Positions 6,981 through 15,388 of a DNA stretch of 15,608 bases are shown one piece after another. A program made the position numbers and the translations under genes. The stretch is from NCBI GenBank assembly GCA_035509195.1, contig DATJLT010000106.1, positions 1-15,608 on the forward strand. Reading direction: 5' to 3'. How positions within the stretch are numbered: position 1 is the stretch's first letter; each line of letters starts with the position of its first letter. The notes below the pieces were generated by a model that saw only the letters and a list, made by a program, of their open reading frames with translations, was not told the DNA's origin and did no database searches. This DNA is from Chersky-822 sp035509195. Lineage in GTDB: Bacteria > Actinomycetota > Actinomycetes > Streptosporangiales > Streptosporangiaceae.

Positions 6981-9275
6981 TTACGCACGCTCCGATCGCG
7001 CTTGCTCGATTGCCCGCCAGATCCGCATGGGTGTCGTCGGCATGTCGACGTGCCGCACTCCGAGGTGAGCGAGCGCGTCCACGACGGCGTTCTGCACCGC
7101 CGGCGTCGCGCCGATGGTGCCGGCCTCGCCGATGCCCTTGGCGCCGAGCGGATTGTAGCTAGTCGGCGTCTCCATAGTGGCGAGGTCAAAGCTCGGCAAC
7201 TCGGTCGCCGACACGATCGGGTAGTCGGCGAAGCTCGCCGTCAGCGGGTTGCCTTCGGTGTCGTAGACGACTTCCTCGAGCAGCGCCTGGGCCGCCCCCT
7301 GCGCGATGCCGCCGTGCCGCTGGCCCTCGGCAAGCAGTGGGTTGAGCACGATTCCCGCATCGTCGACCGTGACGACCGCGCGCAGCACCGCCTTGCCCGT
7401 CTCCGTATCGACTTCGACCGCGGCGACATGCGTGCCGAAGGGGAATGTCGCACCAGGCGCCGTGAACACCGTGTGCACGAGCAGTCGCTCCTCGACAGCC
7501 AGGCTGACCAGCGGCACCGCCGCCTCGGGGTCGCCCTTGACCTCGAAGGCGCTCTTGGCCACGTTGTACGTCAGGTCATCGGGGCTGGCCTCGAGTTCGG
7601 CGGCCGCGCGCTCGCGCGCGACGTCGAGCAGTTCGCGGGAGGCCTGCTGGACGGCGGCTCCGCCCTGCTGCAGGCTGCGCGAGCCGCCGGTGCCGCCGCC
7701 GGCCGGGATCAGGTCGGTGTCGCCCCACTTGAGCGTGATCTTGTCGACCGGGATGCCGAGTTCGTCGCTGGCGATCATCGCCCAGGCCGTTGAATGACCC
7801 TGTCCGTGCGGAGAAGTTCCCGTGAGGATCGTTGCCGTGCCGTCGGGGTGCACTTCGACGGTCGCGTTCTCAGATGGCGGGCCTGACTCGTCGCCACCGC
7901 CGGTGATCTCCACGTAAGAGGCCAGGCCGATACCGAGTTGCACGGTGTCCTTGTTCGCGCGCCGCCTTGCCTGCTCGTCCCTCAGCTTGTCGTATCCGGC
8001 CGCTTCCAGCGCCAGGTCCAGCGCCTTGACGTACTCACCGCTGTCGTACTTGGCGCCGAACGCGGTGGTGTGCGGCTCGGTGAACGGCGGGAGCAGGTTG
8101 CGCCGGCGTACCTCACCAGGGTCCATCCCGATCTCAGCCGCGAACAAGTCGAAGGCGCGCTCGAGCGCGGCCGTGGCTTCCGGTCTCCCCGCGCCGCGGT
8201 AGGCGCCGACCGGGGTCGTGTTGGTGACGATGGTGCGGGCGATGGCCTCGGCGTTGGGTATGCCGTAAGGGCCGGTCGCCATCATGATCGTCAGGAACGG
8301 CAGGATCGCGCCCAGTCTCGGGTAGGCGCCGGCGTCCTGGAGAATCTCGATCCGGTAGGCCCGGACGTCGCCGTCCCTGCTGCCGCCGATCGTGATGTCG
8401 TGGCGTTGGGCGCGGCCGTGCGTCATCGCTACCAGGTTCTCGAACCTGGTTTCCGTCCACCTGACCGGTCGTCCTAGCTGCCTGGCTGCCCAGGCGACGA
8501 CCGCGTGCTCGGGGTCGGCACCGAACTTGGCACCGAACGCGCCGCCAACGTCAGGGGTGATCACGCGGACCGCCGATGCCTCGATGCCGAGCATCTTCGC
8601 CATCGAGTCCCGCGTGCCCTGTGCGCCCTGGTTAGGTATCCAGGCCGTAAGGCGGCCGTCCTCGCCCCACGCCGCTGCCGCCGCCCGGCTTTCCATCGGT
8701 GCAGGCGCCACGCGCTGGTTGATGATCGTCTGCCTGACGACGACGTCGCAGTCGTCGAACAGGCCGCCCTTCAGGTCATCGCGGCTGCCGAAGTTCGCCG
8801 CGACGTTGGTTCCCGCGTCCTCGAAGATCAGGGTCGCATCGGCAAGCGCGTCATCGAAGTCCACGACAGCAGGAAGCGGGTCGTAGTCCACGTCGACCAG
8901 TTCGATCGCGTCCTCGCCCTGGTACTGCTCTTGCGTCACGACCGCGGCAACCGGGTCCCCGACGAACCTGACCTTGTCCCTGGCCAGCAGCGGTCTGCCC
9001 ATCGCCGCATTGATGAGGAACCCGGCCATGGGGGGAGCGACGCTTGCCAGTTCCGCCAGGTCATCGCCGGTATAGACGGCAACCACCCCGGGTGCGTCCC
9101 TGGCCGCGCTGACGTCAATGCTCGCGATCCTGGCGTGCGCGACAGGCGAGCGGACGAAGAACAGGTGACAGGCGCCGGTGAGCTGGTCGTCGGTCACGTC
9201 CTCTGTGTAGACGCCGCCGGTCGTCAGGAACTTCGGATCCTCGGTCCGCAGCACCCTGGTCCCAAGAATGCTCAT
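6981..9275 (-). CDS. Molybdopterin-binding large subunit, form II CoxL-like (xanthine oxidase family)
   Basis: The 764-residue catalytic subunit should carry Mo-molybdopterin cytosine dinucleotide and hydroxylate or oxidise an unknown substrate. Family motifs in order are GGVYTEDV (20-27), the cofactor loop GGAFGAK (244-250), the active-site loop AYRGAGR (358-364), GQGHST (491-496), and GAKGIGEAGTIG (711-722) with catalytic-type E717. AYRGAGR is the form II signature; true CO dehydrogenases (form I) have AYxCSFR with the Cys that binds copper, which is missing here. ATG 9273-9275 has AGGAGG 10 nt upstream; the longer reading frame to 10337 runs antisense through the MFS gene and is rejected. 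It is first in an operon of order large-small-medium-coiled coil. Confidence 0.94.
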   Translation of the reverse strand: MSILGTRVLRTEDPKFLTTGGVYTEDVTDDQLTGACHLFFVRSPVAHARIASIDVSAARDAPGVVAVYTGDDLAELASVAPPMAGFLINAAMGRPLLARDKVRFVGDPVAAVVTQEQYQGEDAIELVDVDYDPLPAVVDFDDALADATLIFEDAGTNVAANFGSRDDLKGGLFDDCDVVVRQTIINQRVAPAPMESRAAAAAWGEDGRLTAWIPNQGAQGTRDSMAKMLGIEASAVRVITPDVGGAFGAKFGADPEHAVVAWAARQLGRPVRWTETRFENLVAMTHGRAQRHDITIGGSRDGDVRAYRIEILQDAGAYPRLGAILPFLTIMMATGPYGIPNAEAIARTIVTNTTPVGAYRGAGRPEATAALERAFDLFAAEIGMDPGEVRRRNLLPPFTEPHTTAFGAKYDSGEYVKALDLALEAAGYDKLRDEQARRRANKDTVQLGIGLASYVEITGGGDESGPPSENATVEVHPDGTATILTGTSPHGQGHSTAWAMIASDELGIPVDKITLKWGDTDLIPAGGGTGGSRSLQQGGAAVQQASRELLDVARERAAAELEASPDDLTYNVAKSAFEVKGDPEAAVPLVSLAVEERLLVHTVFTAPGATFPFGTHVAAVEVDTETGKAVLRAVVTVDDAGIVLNPLLAEGQRHGGIAQGAAQALLEEVVYDTEGNPLTASFADYPIVSATELPSFDLATMETPTSYNPLGAKGIGEAGTIGATPAVQNAVVDALAHLGVRHVDMPTTPMRIWRAIEQARSERA

Positions 9276-9285
9276 CGGCGGCTTT

Positions 9286-9291
9286 CCTCCT
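9286..9291 (-). promoter_or_regulatory. Consensus SD fixing the large-subunit start
   Basis: AGGAGG on the minus strand lies 10 nt before ATG 9275. It settles the start against the much longer open frame upstream. Confidence 0.75.
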
Positions 9292-9331
9292 GTTCGCAGT
9301 TGGCGCCCTGGCCCCTGCCGGTGCTCCGGGC

Positions 9332-9371
9332 ATCGCAGAGCGACTCTACAGACTGCGATCGTAACTGCCGA
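9332..9371 (-). promoter_or_regulatory. Putative promoter/operator of the Mo-hydroxylase operon
   Basis: On the minus strand TCGGCA (9371-9366) and TAGAGT (9348-9343) are separated by 17 bp and resemble -35 and -10 boxes, with 4 of 6 matches each. An inverted repeat ATCGCAG/CTGCGAT (9332-9338 and 9353-9359) brackets the -10 region, and a smaller AGAG-CGA-CTCT hairpin lies within it. Such an arrangement would suit repressor control, but this is inferred. Confidence 0.35.
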
Positions 9372-9480
9372 CCTGGGATTCCCTTGCGCCCGCTGCGCGT
9401 CTGCCGTATTGCGCCATGTTAGGGACAGTCTGGGAATGATGTGAGGCTTCGAGGAGTTTGCCGTAAGGACCAAAATTCGC

Positions 9481-9509
9481 TTGGGTGCTTCCGGGTGCCC
9501 AGGTAAAAT
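9481..9509 (+). promoter_or_regulatory. Putative sigma70-type promoter of the MFS gene
   Basis: TTGGGT (9481-9486) and TAAAAT (9504-9509) are spaced by exactly 17 bp. They lie 40 bp before the MFS start, with SD AAGGA at 9536-9540. The -10 box is one of the few AT-rich hexamers in this divergent spacer. Confidence 0.5.
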
Positions 9510-9548
9510 CATGCCCCCTGGGCGCCCGATCAGAAAAGGAACGTTGTC

Positions 9549-10862
9549 ATGTTCACGCGCGCGCTGACGCGCCGCTTCCCCGTGCTCGCCAGCAGGAACT
9601 TCAGGCTGCTGCTCGCCGACCGTTTGCTGGCACCGCTGGCGTTCTCGTTCTCGCTGGTGGGCGTCTCGTTCGCCGTGCTCGGCGCGACGACGTCGGCGGC
9701 CCATCCAGGAGGGTCCACGACCGACCTGTCCTACGTCCTCGCCGCCCAGGTCGCGCCCTCCCTGGTTTTCTTGCTGATCGGAGGTGTGATCGCGGACCGG
9801 GTGGCACCGCAGTTGGTCATCGTGGCCGCGAACGCCATGATCGCGATCGGGGAGGGCACGTTCGGCGTTCTCGTGCTGACCGGGCGGCCTGGCCTGCCCG
9901 CGATGATCGGGCTTGAACTGCTGACCGGTACAGGCATGGCGCTGTTCTATCCCGCGTCGACCGCCCTGCTGCCCAGGCTGGTGCCGAAGGAGCAACTCCA
10001 GGAGGCAAGCGCGGTCAGCCGCCTGGTGATGAACGTGGCGATGATGTCGGGCGCGGCGCTCGCCGGCGAGTGCGTGGCGCTGTTCGGCGCCGGCTGGGCA
10101 CTTGCCGTCTGCGGTCTCGGCACGTTCGCCGCCGTTCCGCTGATGCTGGCGATCAGGCTCGCGCCAGCGGAGATTTCGGCTGATAGCGAACCCAGCCTGT
10201 TCCGCGAGCTCAGGGAAGGCTGGTCGGAGTTCTGGTCGCATTCCTGGCTCTGGGTGACGGTGTTCCAGTTCACGGTCGTGCTCGCTGCCTGGTACGCCGG
10301 ATTCCAGGTGCTCGGGCCGGCCGTGGCGAAGGTCCACCTCGGCGGGCCTTCCGCCTGGGGGCTCATCTCCGCGTTCGAGGCGACCGGCCTGATCGTTGGC
10401 GGCCTGGTCTCGCTGCGGTGGACGCCGAGGCGGCCGATCTTGTTCGTCGTGGCGAGCGGCGCGGTGATCGCGCTTTCCTCGCTGGCTCTGGCGATGCTGC
10501 TGCCGCTGCCCGCGATCTGCGTGACCGCGTTCGGGGTGGGGGTCGCCGTGGAGATGATGTCGGTGATCTGGACGGTCACTATGGCCACGCGGATCCCGGC
10601 CGACATGCTCGCGCGGGTGTCCGCCTACGACGCGCTCGGCAGCTCGATGGGAATGCCTGCCGGGGCGCTCGTCGCCGGCCCGATCGCCGCGGTGATCGGG
10701 GTGTCAGCGACGCAGTACGGCGCCGCCGCGATCACGCTGCTCGCCTCGGCGCTCGCGCTGATACCGCGCGACATCAGGCAGGCGCGGTCCGGGCTGGCCG
10801 GGGTCAAGATGCCCGCAGAGGAGGCCCCGGCCGACCGCGAGCTGGCACCGGCCGAGGCCTAG
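9549..10862 (+). CDS. MFS transporter, DHA3-type exporter
   Basis: This 437-residue inner-membrane protein has about 12 hydrophobic segments. It begins with the amphipathic RFPVLASRNFRLLLADRLLA (9-28) typical of the DHA3 drug/siderophore exporter group (EntS-like). Motif A appears as GGVIADR (78-84) after the second membrane segment. Other family marks are FYPASTALLPRLVPKEQLQEA (133-153) and ARVSAYDALGSSMGMPAG (355-372). The C-terminal tail (411-437) is hydrophilic. ATG 9549 has AAGGA 8 nt upstream and a good promoter. The gene is divergent from the Mo-hydroxylase operon and ends 4 bp from the ABC transporter stop on the other strand. The substrate is unknown; a link to the Mo enzyme is possible only through shared promoter DNA. 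Confidence 0.9.
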   Translation: MFTRALTRRFPVLASRNFRLLLADRLLAPLAFSFSLVGVSFAVLGATTSAAHPGGSTTDLSYVLAAQVAPSLVFLLIGGVIADRVAPQLVIVAANAMIAIGEGTFGVLVLTGRPGLPAMIGLELLTGTGMALFYPASTALLPRLVPKEQLQEASAVSRLVMNVAMMSGAALAGECVALFGAGWALAVCGLGTFAAVPLMLAIRLAPAEISADSEPSLFRELREGWSEFWSHSWLWVTVFQFTVVLAAWYAGFQVLGPAVAKVHLGGPSAWGLISAFEATGLIVGGLVSLRWTPRRPILFVVASGAVIALSSLALAMLLPLPAICVTAFGVGVAVEMMSVIWTVTMATRIPADMLARVSAYDALGSSMGMPAGALVAGPIAAVIGVSATQYGAAAITLLASALALIPRDIRQARSGLAGVKMPAEEAPADRELAPAEA

Positions 10863-10875
10863 CGGCTCAGGCCGC
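10862..10875. terminator. Short hairpin spanning both convergent stops
   Basis: GCGGC-TCAG-GCCGC is a perfect 5-4-5 inverted repeat overlapping the end of the MFS stop codon and the stop of the ABC gene. It could act as a minimal bidirectional terminator, but the stem is short and there is no T-run on either side, and such hairpins are common by chance at this GC content. Confidence 0.2.
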
Positions 10876-13800
10876 GAGCGCGGTGTCGCCGATGAAGGCG
10901 TTCCACAGCGCGGCATACGTGCCGCCCGCCGCGACAAGCTCCTCGTGAGTGCCCACTTCCGCGACCTTTCCGCCATCAAGCACCACGATGCGGTCCGCAC
11001 GGGCGGCGGTCGTCAGCCGGTGCGCGACCAGCAACGTCGTACGCTTCGCCGCGAGCTGCTCCGTAGCCCTGATGACTTCGGCCTCGGCGGCGAGGTCGAG
11101 CGCGGCGGTCGCCTCGTCGAGCAGGAGGATCGCCGGGTCAACCAGGTAGGCGCGAGCCAGCGCGATGAGCTGACGCTGGCCGGCTGACAGGTTGCGGCCA
11201 CGCTCGGCGACCTGATGGCAGAAGCCGCCTGGCAGCCTGGCGATCATCTCGATCGCGCCGACGCCGCGGGCCGCGGCCTCCACCTCGGCATCCGAGGCCT
11301 CTGGGCGGCCGTAGGCGATCGCGTCCCGCAGCGTGCCGGCGAACAGGTAAGGCTCCTGCGGGACCACGCCGAGTTGCCTTCGGTAGCTGGCCAGCGCGTA
11401 GTCCCTGATGTCGATGCCGTCGACCAGTATCCGGCCGCCGGTCACGTCGTAGAACCTGGCCACGAGCTTGACCAGCGTGGACTTGCCTGCTCCTGTCTGC
11501 CCGACGAAGGCGACGGTCTCGCCTGGCGCGATCTTCAGGCTGACGCCGCCGATCGCCTCGGCGGTGGCCTGGGCGTACTTGAAGTGGACGTCGTCAAGTT
11601 CGACCGCGCCCCTGAGCTTGCCCGCCTTGACCGGGTGCTCGGCTTCCGGCGTGGTCGTCTTGGTCCGCATCAGGCCGGAGATCCGGTCGAGGCCGACGCT
11701 GGCCTGCTGGTAACCGTCGAAGACCTGCGACATCTGCTGAACTGGCGAGAACAGCATGTCGATGTAGAGCAGGTAAGCGATCAGGCTGCCTGCGCTGAGC
11801 AGGCCGTCGTGCACCTGGGCAGCGGCGACGAACAGCACGAGCGCGCCAGCGACCGTGGACAGGGCCTGGACGAACGGGAAGTACACCGCGATGTACCGCT
11901 GAGCACGCAGGCGCGACCGCATGTAGGCGTTTGACAGCCCGGCGAACTTGCTCTGATTGACCTTCTCACGCCGGTAGGCCTGGGCTACCCGCAGGCCGGC
12001 CACGTTCTCCTGCAGGTCAGCGTTGACCACGCTGACCTTCTCCCGCGCGTCGGCGTAGGCGCTCTTCGACTTCATGCGGAACCAGACCGTCGCCGCGATC
12101 AGGATCGGCAGGACGCTGAACAGCGTCAGCCCGAGCTTGACGTTGATCAGGAGCAAGGCGATGAGCACGCCGACGAACGTGAGCAGCGAGTTGACCATCG
12201 TGATCAGCCCGGTCTGCAAGAACGTGGACATCGCGTCCACGTCGGTCGTCATCCTCGTCATGATCCGGCCGGACATCTCGCGCTCGTAGAAGTCGAGTCC
12301 GAGCCGCTGTAGCTGGGCAAAGATCTTAACCCGCAGCGTGTAGAGCAGGCGCTCGCCGTTCTTGCCGACGACCACGGTCTGCACCGCGTTCACGACCCAG
12401 TCAGCGAGCACGATCGCGAACGCCGCCGCCGACACGATGATGATGACATGGAACGCCTTGACCTCGATGCCGTGGTCGATGCCGCCCCGCATCAGCCAGG
12501 GAAGGGCCACGCTTGCGATCGCGTCGAGCCCGTCGAGAACCAGGCCGGCGACCAGCGCGATCAAGAACGGCTTGAGCAGCCGCGCCAGGTTGAACCTGGG
12601 ATCGGGTGCCTTGGCGAATGCCTCGTCGACTTCCGGCTCGTCCTTGCTCGGCGGAAGCGCCGCTACCTTAGCCAGCAGTTCTGGCGTCGGCGGCAGGTCG
12701 GCGAGCATGCTGCCGTTCACGCTGGCCTGCCTGAGATTCACCCGGAAGGACGTCGGCCCGGCTGCCCTGTCAAGCGCGGACGAGTCCCCTGACCCGGCGC
12801 GGTAGTCGGCGGGCCAGAGGGACGGGGTGATTCCCTGCTGGCCGCCCGCCTTCCCCGTTGCCAGGCGGTCGCTCTTTTCGTAGTAAGCCAGTTCGCCCGC
12901 GTCGACGCCCTCGGCGTCCTCGCCAGGCCCGGAAAGCAGCAGCCGGTAAAGGGGGCAGCGCTCGGCGAGTTCCTCGTGCGTGCCGAGGTCGACGAGGCGG
13001 CCGGCATCGAGGACGGCGATCTTATCCGCGAGCTGCAACGTGGACCGCCGGTGGGCAATCAGGAGCGTGGTACGGCCCGCCATCACCCGCCGCAGCGTCT
13101 CGTGGATCTGCGCTTCGACCCGTGCGTCGATCGCGGAGGTCGCGTCGTCGAGCACCAGGATCGCTGGATCGGTGATCAGCGCCCGTGCGAGCGCGACCCG
13201 CTGCCGCTGGCCGCCTGACAAGGTCAGGCCCTGCTCGCCGATCACGGTGTCGTAGCCGTCGGGCAGGTCCCTGATGAACTCGTCCGCCTCGGCAGCCCGC
13301 GCCGCCGCGACGATCTGCTCATCGGTCGCTTCGGGCCGCCCGTAGGCGATATTGGCCCGCACGGAATCGGAGAACAGGAAGCTCTCCTCCATCACCAGGC
13401 CGATCGACGAGCGCAGCGAGTCCATCGTGAGATCGCGGACATCGTGCCCGCCGATCCTTACCGCGCCCTTGTTCACGTCGTAGAACCTGGGCAGAAGCAG
13501 CGAGATCGTGGACTTGCCCGACCCGGAGGTGCCGATGACCGCGACGGTCTCGCCAGGCGAGACCTTGAGCGACAGCCCGCGCAGCACCGGCTCGGACTTC
13601 AGGTAGCCGAAGGTCACGTCGTCGAGTTCGACGTCGCGGGCGTCGGCCGGCAGCGCGACAGCGCCTGGCTTCTCTGTGATCACCGGCGTGGAGTCGATGA
13701 CCTCGAAGACCCTGATCACGCTGGCGCGGGCTTCCTGCCCGATCGTGATCAGCCCCGTCAGTGCCCGCACCGGGCCGACAAGCTGCGCGATGTAGGAGGA

Positions 13801-14652
13801 GAACGCGAAGAACGTACCCAGGTTGATCTCGCCGTGAATGGCCAGCCAGCCGCCGAACGCCAGCACACCGACCTGTCCGAGCGCTGGCACGGCCTGCAGA
13901 GTCGGGTTGAATCGCGCGGTCAGCCTGATCGTGCGCACGCGCATCGCGTACAGGACGCGGCTGGCGCCCTCGAGGCGGTTGACCTCCTGCTCTTCCTGGC
14001 CGAAGCCCTTGACCACGCGGACGCCCGTCACGGCACCGTCGACCACGGCGGCGACGTTGGCCGCCTCCTGCTGCGCCGCCCAACTCGAAGGGAACAGCTT
14101 GTTCCGCGAGGCGATCGAGATGAAGAACAAGGCGGGCCCGACCGCGAGGGCAACGATGGTCAGCAGCGGCGAAAGGAAAGCCATGACCGCGAGCGACAAA
14201 AAGAACAGCAGCACATTGCCGAGCAGCATCGGGGTCATTCCGAGCAGGCCCTGGACCATGTTCACGTCGGAAATGGACCGGCTCACTACCTGGCCGGTGT
14301 GGAGCTGGTCCTGGCGGGCGCCGTCGAGGCGGGACAGCGACGCGAACATCTCTGTCCGCATCTCGTGCTGTACGTCGAGCGAGATCCGGCTGCCGATGTA
14401 ACGGCGGGTAAACACGCCGGCGAAACTCAGGGCGGCCGCGATGAGCAGGGCCGTCGCGCCGATCCAGATCGGCTGGTGCCTGGTCAGGATCGCGTTGTTC
14501 ACGATGTCCCGCTGGATCAGCGGAATGATCACCGCGATCAGCGTGGCGAGCAGTGATCCGCCGAGAGAGATAATGACGGCACGCGGGTGCCGCCAGCAGT
14601 ATCCGATGAGCCGTCGCAGCCAGCGCTGGTGCGGATCGGCCGCCTTCTTCAT
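10867..14652 (-). CDS. Fused heterodimeric-type ABC exporter (TMD-NBD-TMD-NBD)
   Basis: The 1261-residue protein joins two complete half-transporters of the multidrug/lipid exporter type. The first membrane domain spans about 25-310, with NBD1 at 340-570: Walker A GTSGSGKS (374-381), Q-loop replaced by E422, LSGGQ (478-482), Walker B ILVLDD (498-503), H-loop H534. A hydrophilic linker covers about 575-690. The second membrane domain spans about 690-985, with NBD2 at 1015-1250: Walker A GQTGAGKS (1051-1058), Q1099, LSAGQ (1155-1159), Walker B ILLLDE (1175-1180), H1211. The degenerate residues make one canonical and one degenerate ATP site, as in BmrCD or TM287/288. ATG 14650-14652 has AAGGAG 4 nt upstream and starts MKKAADPHQRW; the longer frame overlaps marR. 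Large fused exporters such as mycobacterial Rv0194 are comparable. The substrate is unknown. Confidence 0.95.
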   Translation of the reverse strand: MKKAADPHQRWLRRLIGYCWRHPRAVIISLGGSLLATLIAVIIPLIQRDIVNNAILTRHQPIWIGATALLIAAALSFAGVFTRRYIGSRISLDVQHEMRTEMFASLSRLDGARQDQLHTGQVVSRSISDVNMVQGLLGMTPMLLGNVLLFFLSLAVMAFLSPLLTIVALAVGPALFFISIASRNKLFPSSWAAQQEAANVAAVVDGAVTGVRVVKGFGQEEQEVNRLEGASRVLYAMRVRTIRLTARFNPTLQAVPALGQVGVLAFGGWLAIHGEINLGTFFAFSSYIAQLVGPVRALTGLITIGQEARASVIRVFEVIDSTPVITEKPGAVALPADARDVELDDVTFGYLKSEPVLRGLSLKVSPGETVAVIGTSGSGKSTISLLLPRFYDVNKGAVRIGGHDVRDLTMDSLRSSIGLVMEESFLFSDSVRANIAYGRPEATDEQIVAAARAAEADEFIRDLPDGYDTVIGEQGLTLSGGQRQRVALARALITDPAILVLDDATSAIDARVEAQIHETLRRVMAGRTTLLIAHRRSTLQLADKIAVLDAGRLVDLGTHEELAERCPLYRLLLSGPGEDAEGVDAGELAYYEKSDRLATGKAGGQQGITPSLWPADYRAGSGDSSALDRAAGPTSFRVNLRQASVNGSMLADLPPTPELLAKVAALPPSKDEPEVDEAFAKAPDPRFNLARLLKPFLIALVAGLVLDGLDAIASVALPWLMRGGIDHGIEVKAFHVIIIVSAAAFAIVLADWVVNAVQTVVVGKNGERLLYTLRVKIFAQLQRLGLDFYEREMSGRIMTRMTTDVDAMSTFLQTGLITMVNSLLTFVGVLIALLLINVKLGLTLFSVLPILIAATVWFRMKSKSAYADAREKVSVVNADLQENVAGLRVAQAYRREKVNQSKFAGLSNAYMRSRLRAQRYIAVYFPFVQALSTVAGALVLFVAAAQVHDGLLSAGSLIAYLLYIDMLFSPVQQMSQVFDGYQQASVGLDRISGLMRTKTTTPEAEHPVKAGKLRGAVELDDVHFKYAQATAEAIGGVSLKIAPGETVAFVGQTGAGKSTLVKLVARFYDVTGGRILVDGIDIRDYALASYRRQLGVVPQEPYLFAGTLRDAIAYGRPEASDAEVEAAARGVGAIEMIARLPGGFCHQVAERGRNLSAGQRQLIALARAYLVDPAILLLDEATAALDLAAEAEVIRATEQLAAKRTTLLVAHRLTTAARADRIVVLDGGKVAEVGTHEELVAAGGTYAALWNAFIGDTALAA

Positions 14653-14656
14653 TCGT

Positions 14657-14662
14657 CTCCTT
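14657..14662 (-). promoter_or_regulatory. SD deciding the ABC exporter start
   Basis: AAGGAG lies in the 10-bp gap between the marR stop (TAG 14663-14665) and ATG 14652, with a 4-nt spacer. It excludes the upstream in-frame starts that would overlap marR. Confidence 0.7.
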
Positions 14663-15109
14663 CTAATTCCGGCCCGCCTTCGCGGCCCGCCTGGCCAGCC
14701 ACATCTCTTCCATCGCCTGCTCGAGCGCGGCGAAATCTCCGAGCAGCCGCTCGGGGTCGCCCGCTCGTTCCAGCAGTTCGCCGAGCCAGCCGGCGTAAGC
14801 TTCGTCAGCCTTGTGCACCGCCGCATCCCCGGCTTCGGTCAGGCGCAGCCGCACGGCCCGCCGGTCGGCGGCCTCGGTTTCCCTGGTTAGCAGCCCGGCC
14901 GCGACCAGTCCGTCGGCGGTGCTTGTCAGGGTCGGCTTGGCGATCGCGAGCTTCTCGGCCAGCCGGGCCGAGCGCTCACCACCCGCGCCGACCAGTTTCA
15001 GCACCCGGTACTGCTGCGGCGTTAGTCCGGAGCCGACCCGCTCCATGGCACGGAACAACCTGACGATGGTCAGCGCGGCATCATCGACTTGCCTTGTTTG
15101 TCCAGACAT
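14663..15109 (-). CDS. MarR-family transcriptional regulator
   Basis: This 148-residue winged-helix regulator is encoded directly before the fused ABC exporter and ends 10 bp before it, so the two form one operon. The pattern is typical of MarR: a helical N-terminus (VDDAALTIVRLFRAMERVGS), LTPQQYRVLKLVGAGGE, helix-turn-helix RSARLAEKLAIAKPTLTSTA, then the wing GLLTRETEAADRRAVRLRLT with the conserved D-R-R of the family, and a C-terminal dimerisation helix. It probably represses its own operon and is released by a ligand exported by the pump, as in many marR-efflux pairs. ATG 15107-15109 is preferred because AGGGG lies 7 nt upstream. An in-frame ATG at 15133 would add eight residues and cannot be ruled out. 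Confidence 0.92.
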   Translation of the reverse strand: MSGQTRQVDDAALTIVRLFRAMERVGSGLTPQQYRVLKLVGAGGERSARLAEKLAIAKPTLTSTADGLVAAGLLTRETEAADRRAVRLRLTEAGDAAVHKADEAYAGWLGELLERAGDPERLLGDFAALEQAMEEMWLARRAAKAGRN

Positions 15110-15144
15110 CGTGCAGCCCCTGCCTAATGGCATTGTTCGCCACC

Positions 15145-15172
15145 CTAACAACTTCCGAGGCTAACAAATTCC
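15145..15172. repeat. 12-bp direct repeat upstream of marR (regulator-site candidate)
   Basis: CTAACAACTTCC (15145-15156) and CTAACAAATTCC (15161-15172) differ at one base and are spaced 16 bp centre to centre. They lie 36-63 bp before the marR start, in an AT-richer stretch where a promoter would be expected. On the minus strand each unit contains TTGTTAG. They could bind MarR or another regulator. Confidence 0.45.
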
Positions 15173-15182
15173 CTAGCCAGGG

Positions 15183-15361
15183 GCGGGCCGGGCGAGCAGC
15201 ATCGTTGGCCTTGCGTTGCTGCTGGCGGGGCGGATCCGACAACAACGGTGGCTACCTGCTGCTGTCCGGGTGACATCGCCGGGACATGGTTGCGGTAGCC
15301 GGGGCCTGGCGTACAGCATCGCTGACTACTTGATGCTGCTGGCCGGGCCGCGTGGCCCGGC
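15183..15361. repeat. Non-coding stretch with diverged direct repeat and nested hairpins
   Basis: This stretch lies between marR and the DUF929 gene and holds no convincing gene. Two copies of a roughly 51-bp sequence (15183-15233 and 15300-15350) share about three quarters of their bases, most clearly CAGCATCG near the middle and GCTGCTGGC near the end. Each can fold: AGCAGCA/TGCTGCT in the first copy and CAGCATC/GATGCTG in the second. Between them GGCTACC (15250-15256) pairs with GGTAGCC (15294-15300). The pattern suggests a small dispersed repeat or structured RNA. The family is not recognised. Confidence 0.5.
15342..15361 (-). terminator. Strong GC hairpin after the DUF929 gene
   Basis: GCCGGGCC-GCGT-GGCCCGGC is a perfect 8-bp stem with a 4-nt loop. 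It begins 28 nt after the TAG of the DUF929 gene. It lacks a T-tract, as terminator-like hairpins in high-GC actinomycetes often do. Confidence 0.5.
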
Positions 15362-15388
15362 GGAAGGGCTGAGCGGATGCCCGCGACG

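Noticed and set aside
6981..9275. True (form I) CO dehydrogenase
   Set aside because: The active-site loop is AYRGAGR, not AYxCSFR, so the copper-binding cysteine is missing.
9276..10337. N-terminal extension of the Mo-hydroxylase large subunit in an open frame
   Set aside because: It lies antisense to the MFS gene, has low-complexity Arg/Gln/Gly-rich composition, and a consensus SD marks ATG 9275.
13444..14556. Long plus-strand open frame opposite the ABC exporter
   Set aside because: It is antisense to conserved exporter sequence and lacks any recognisable domain.
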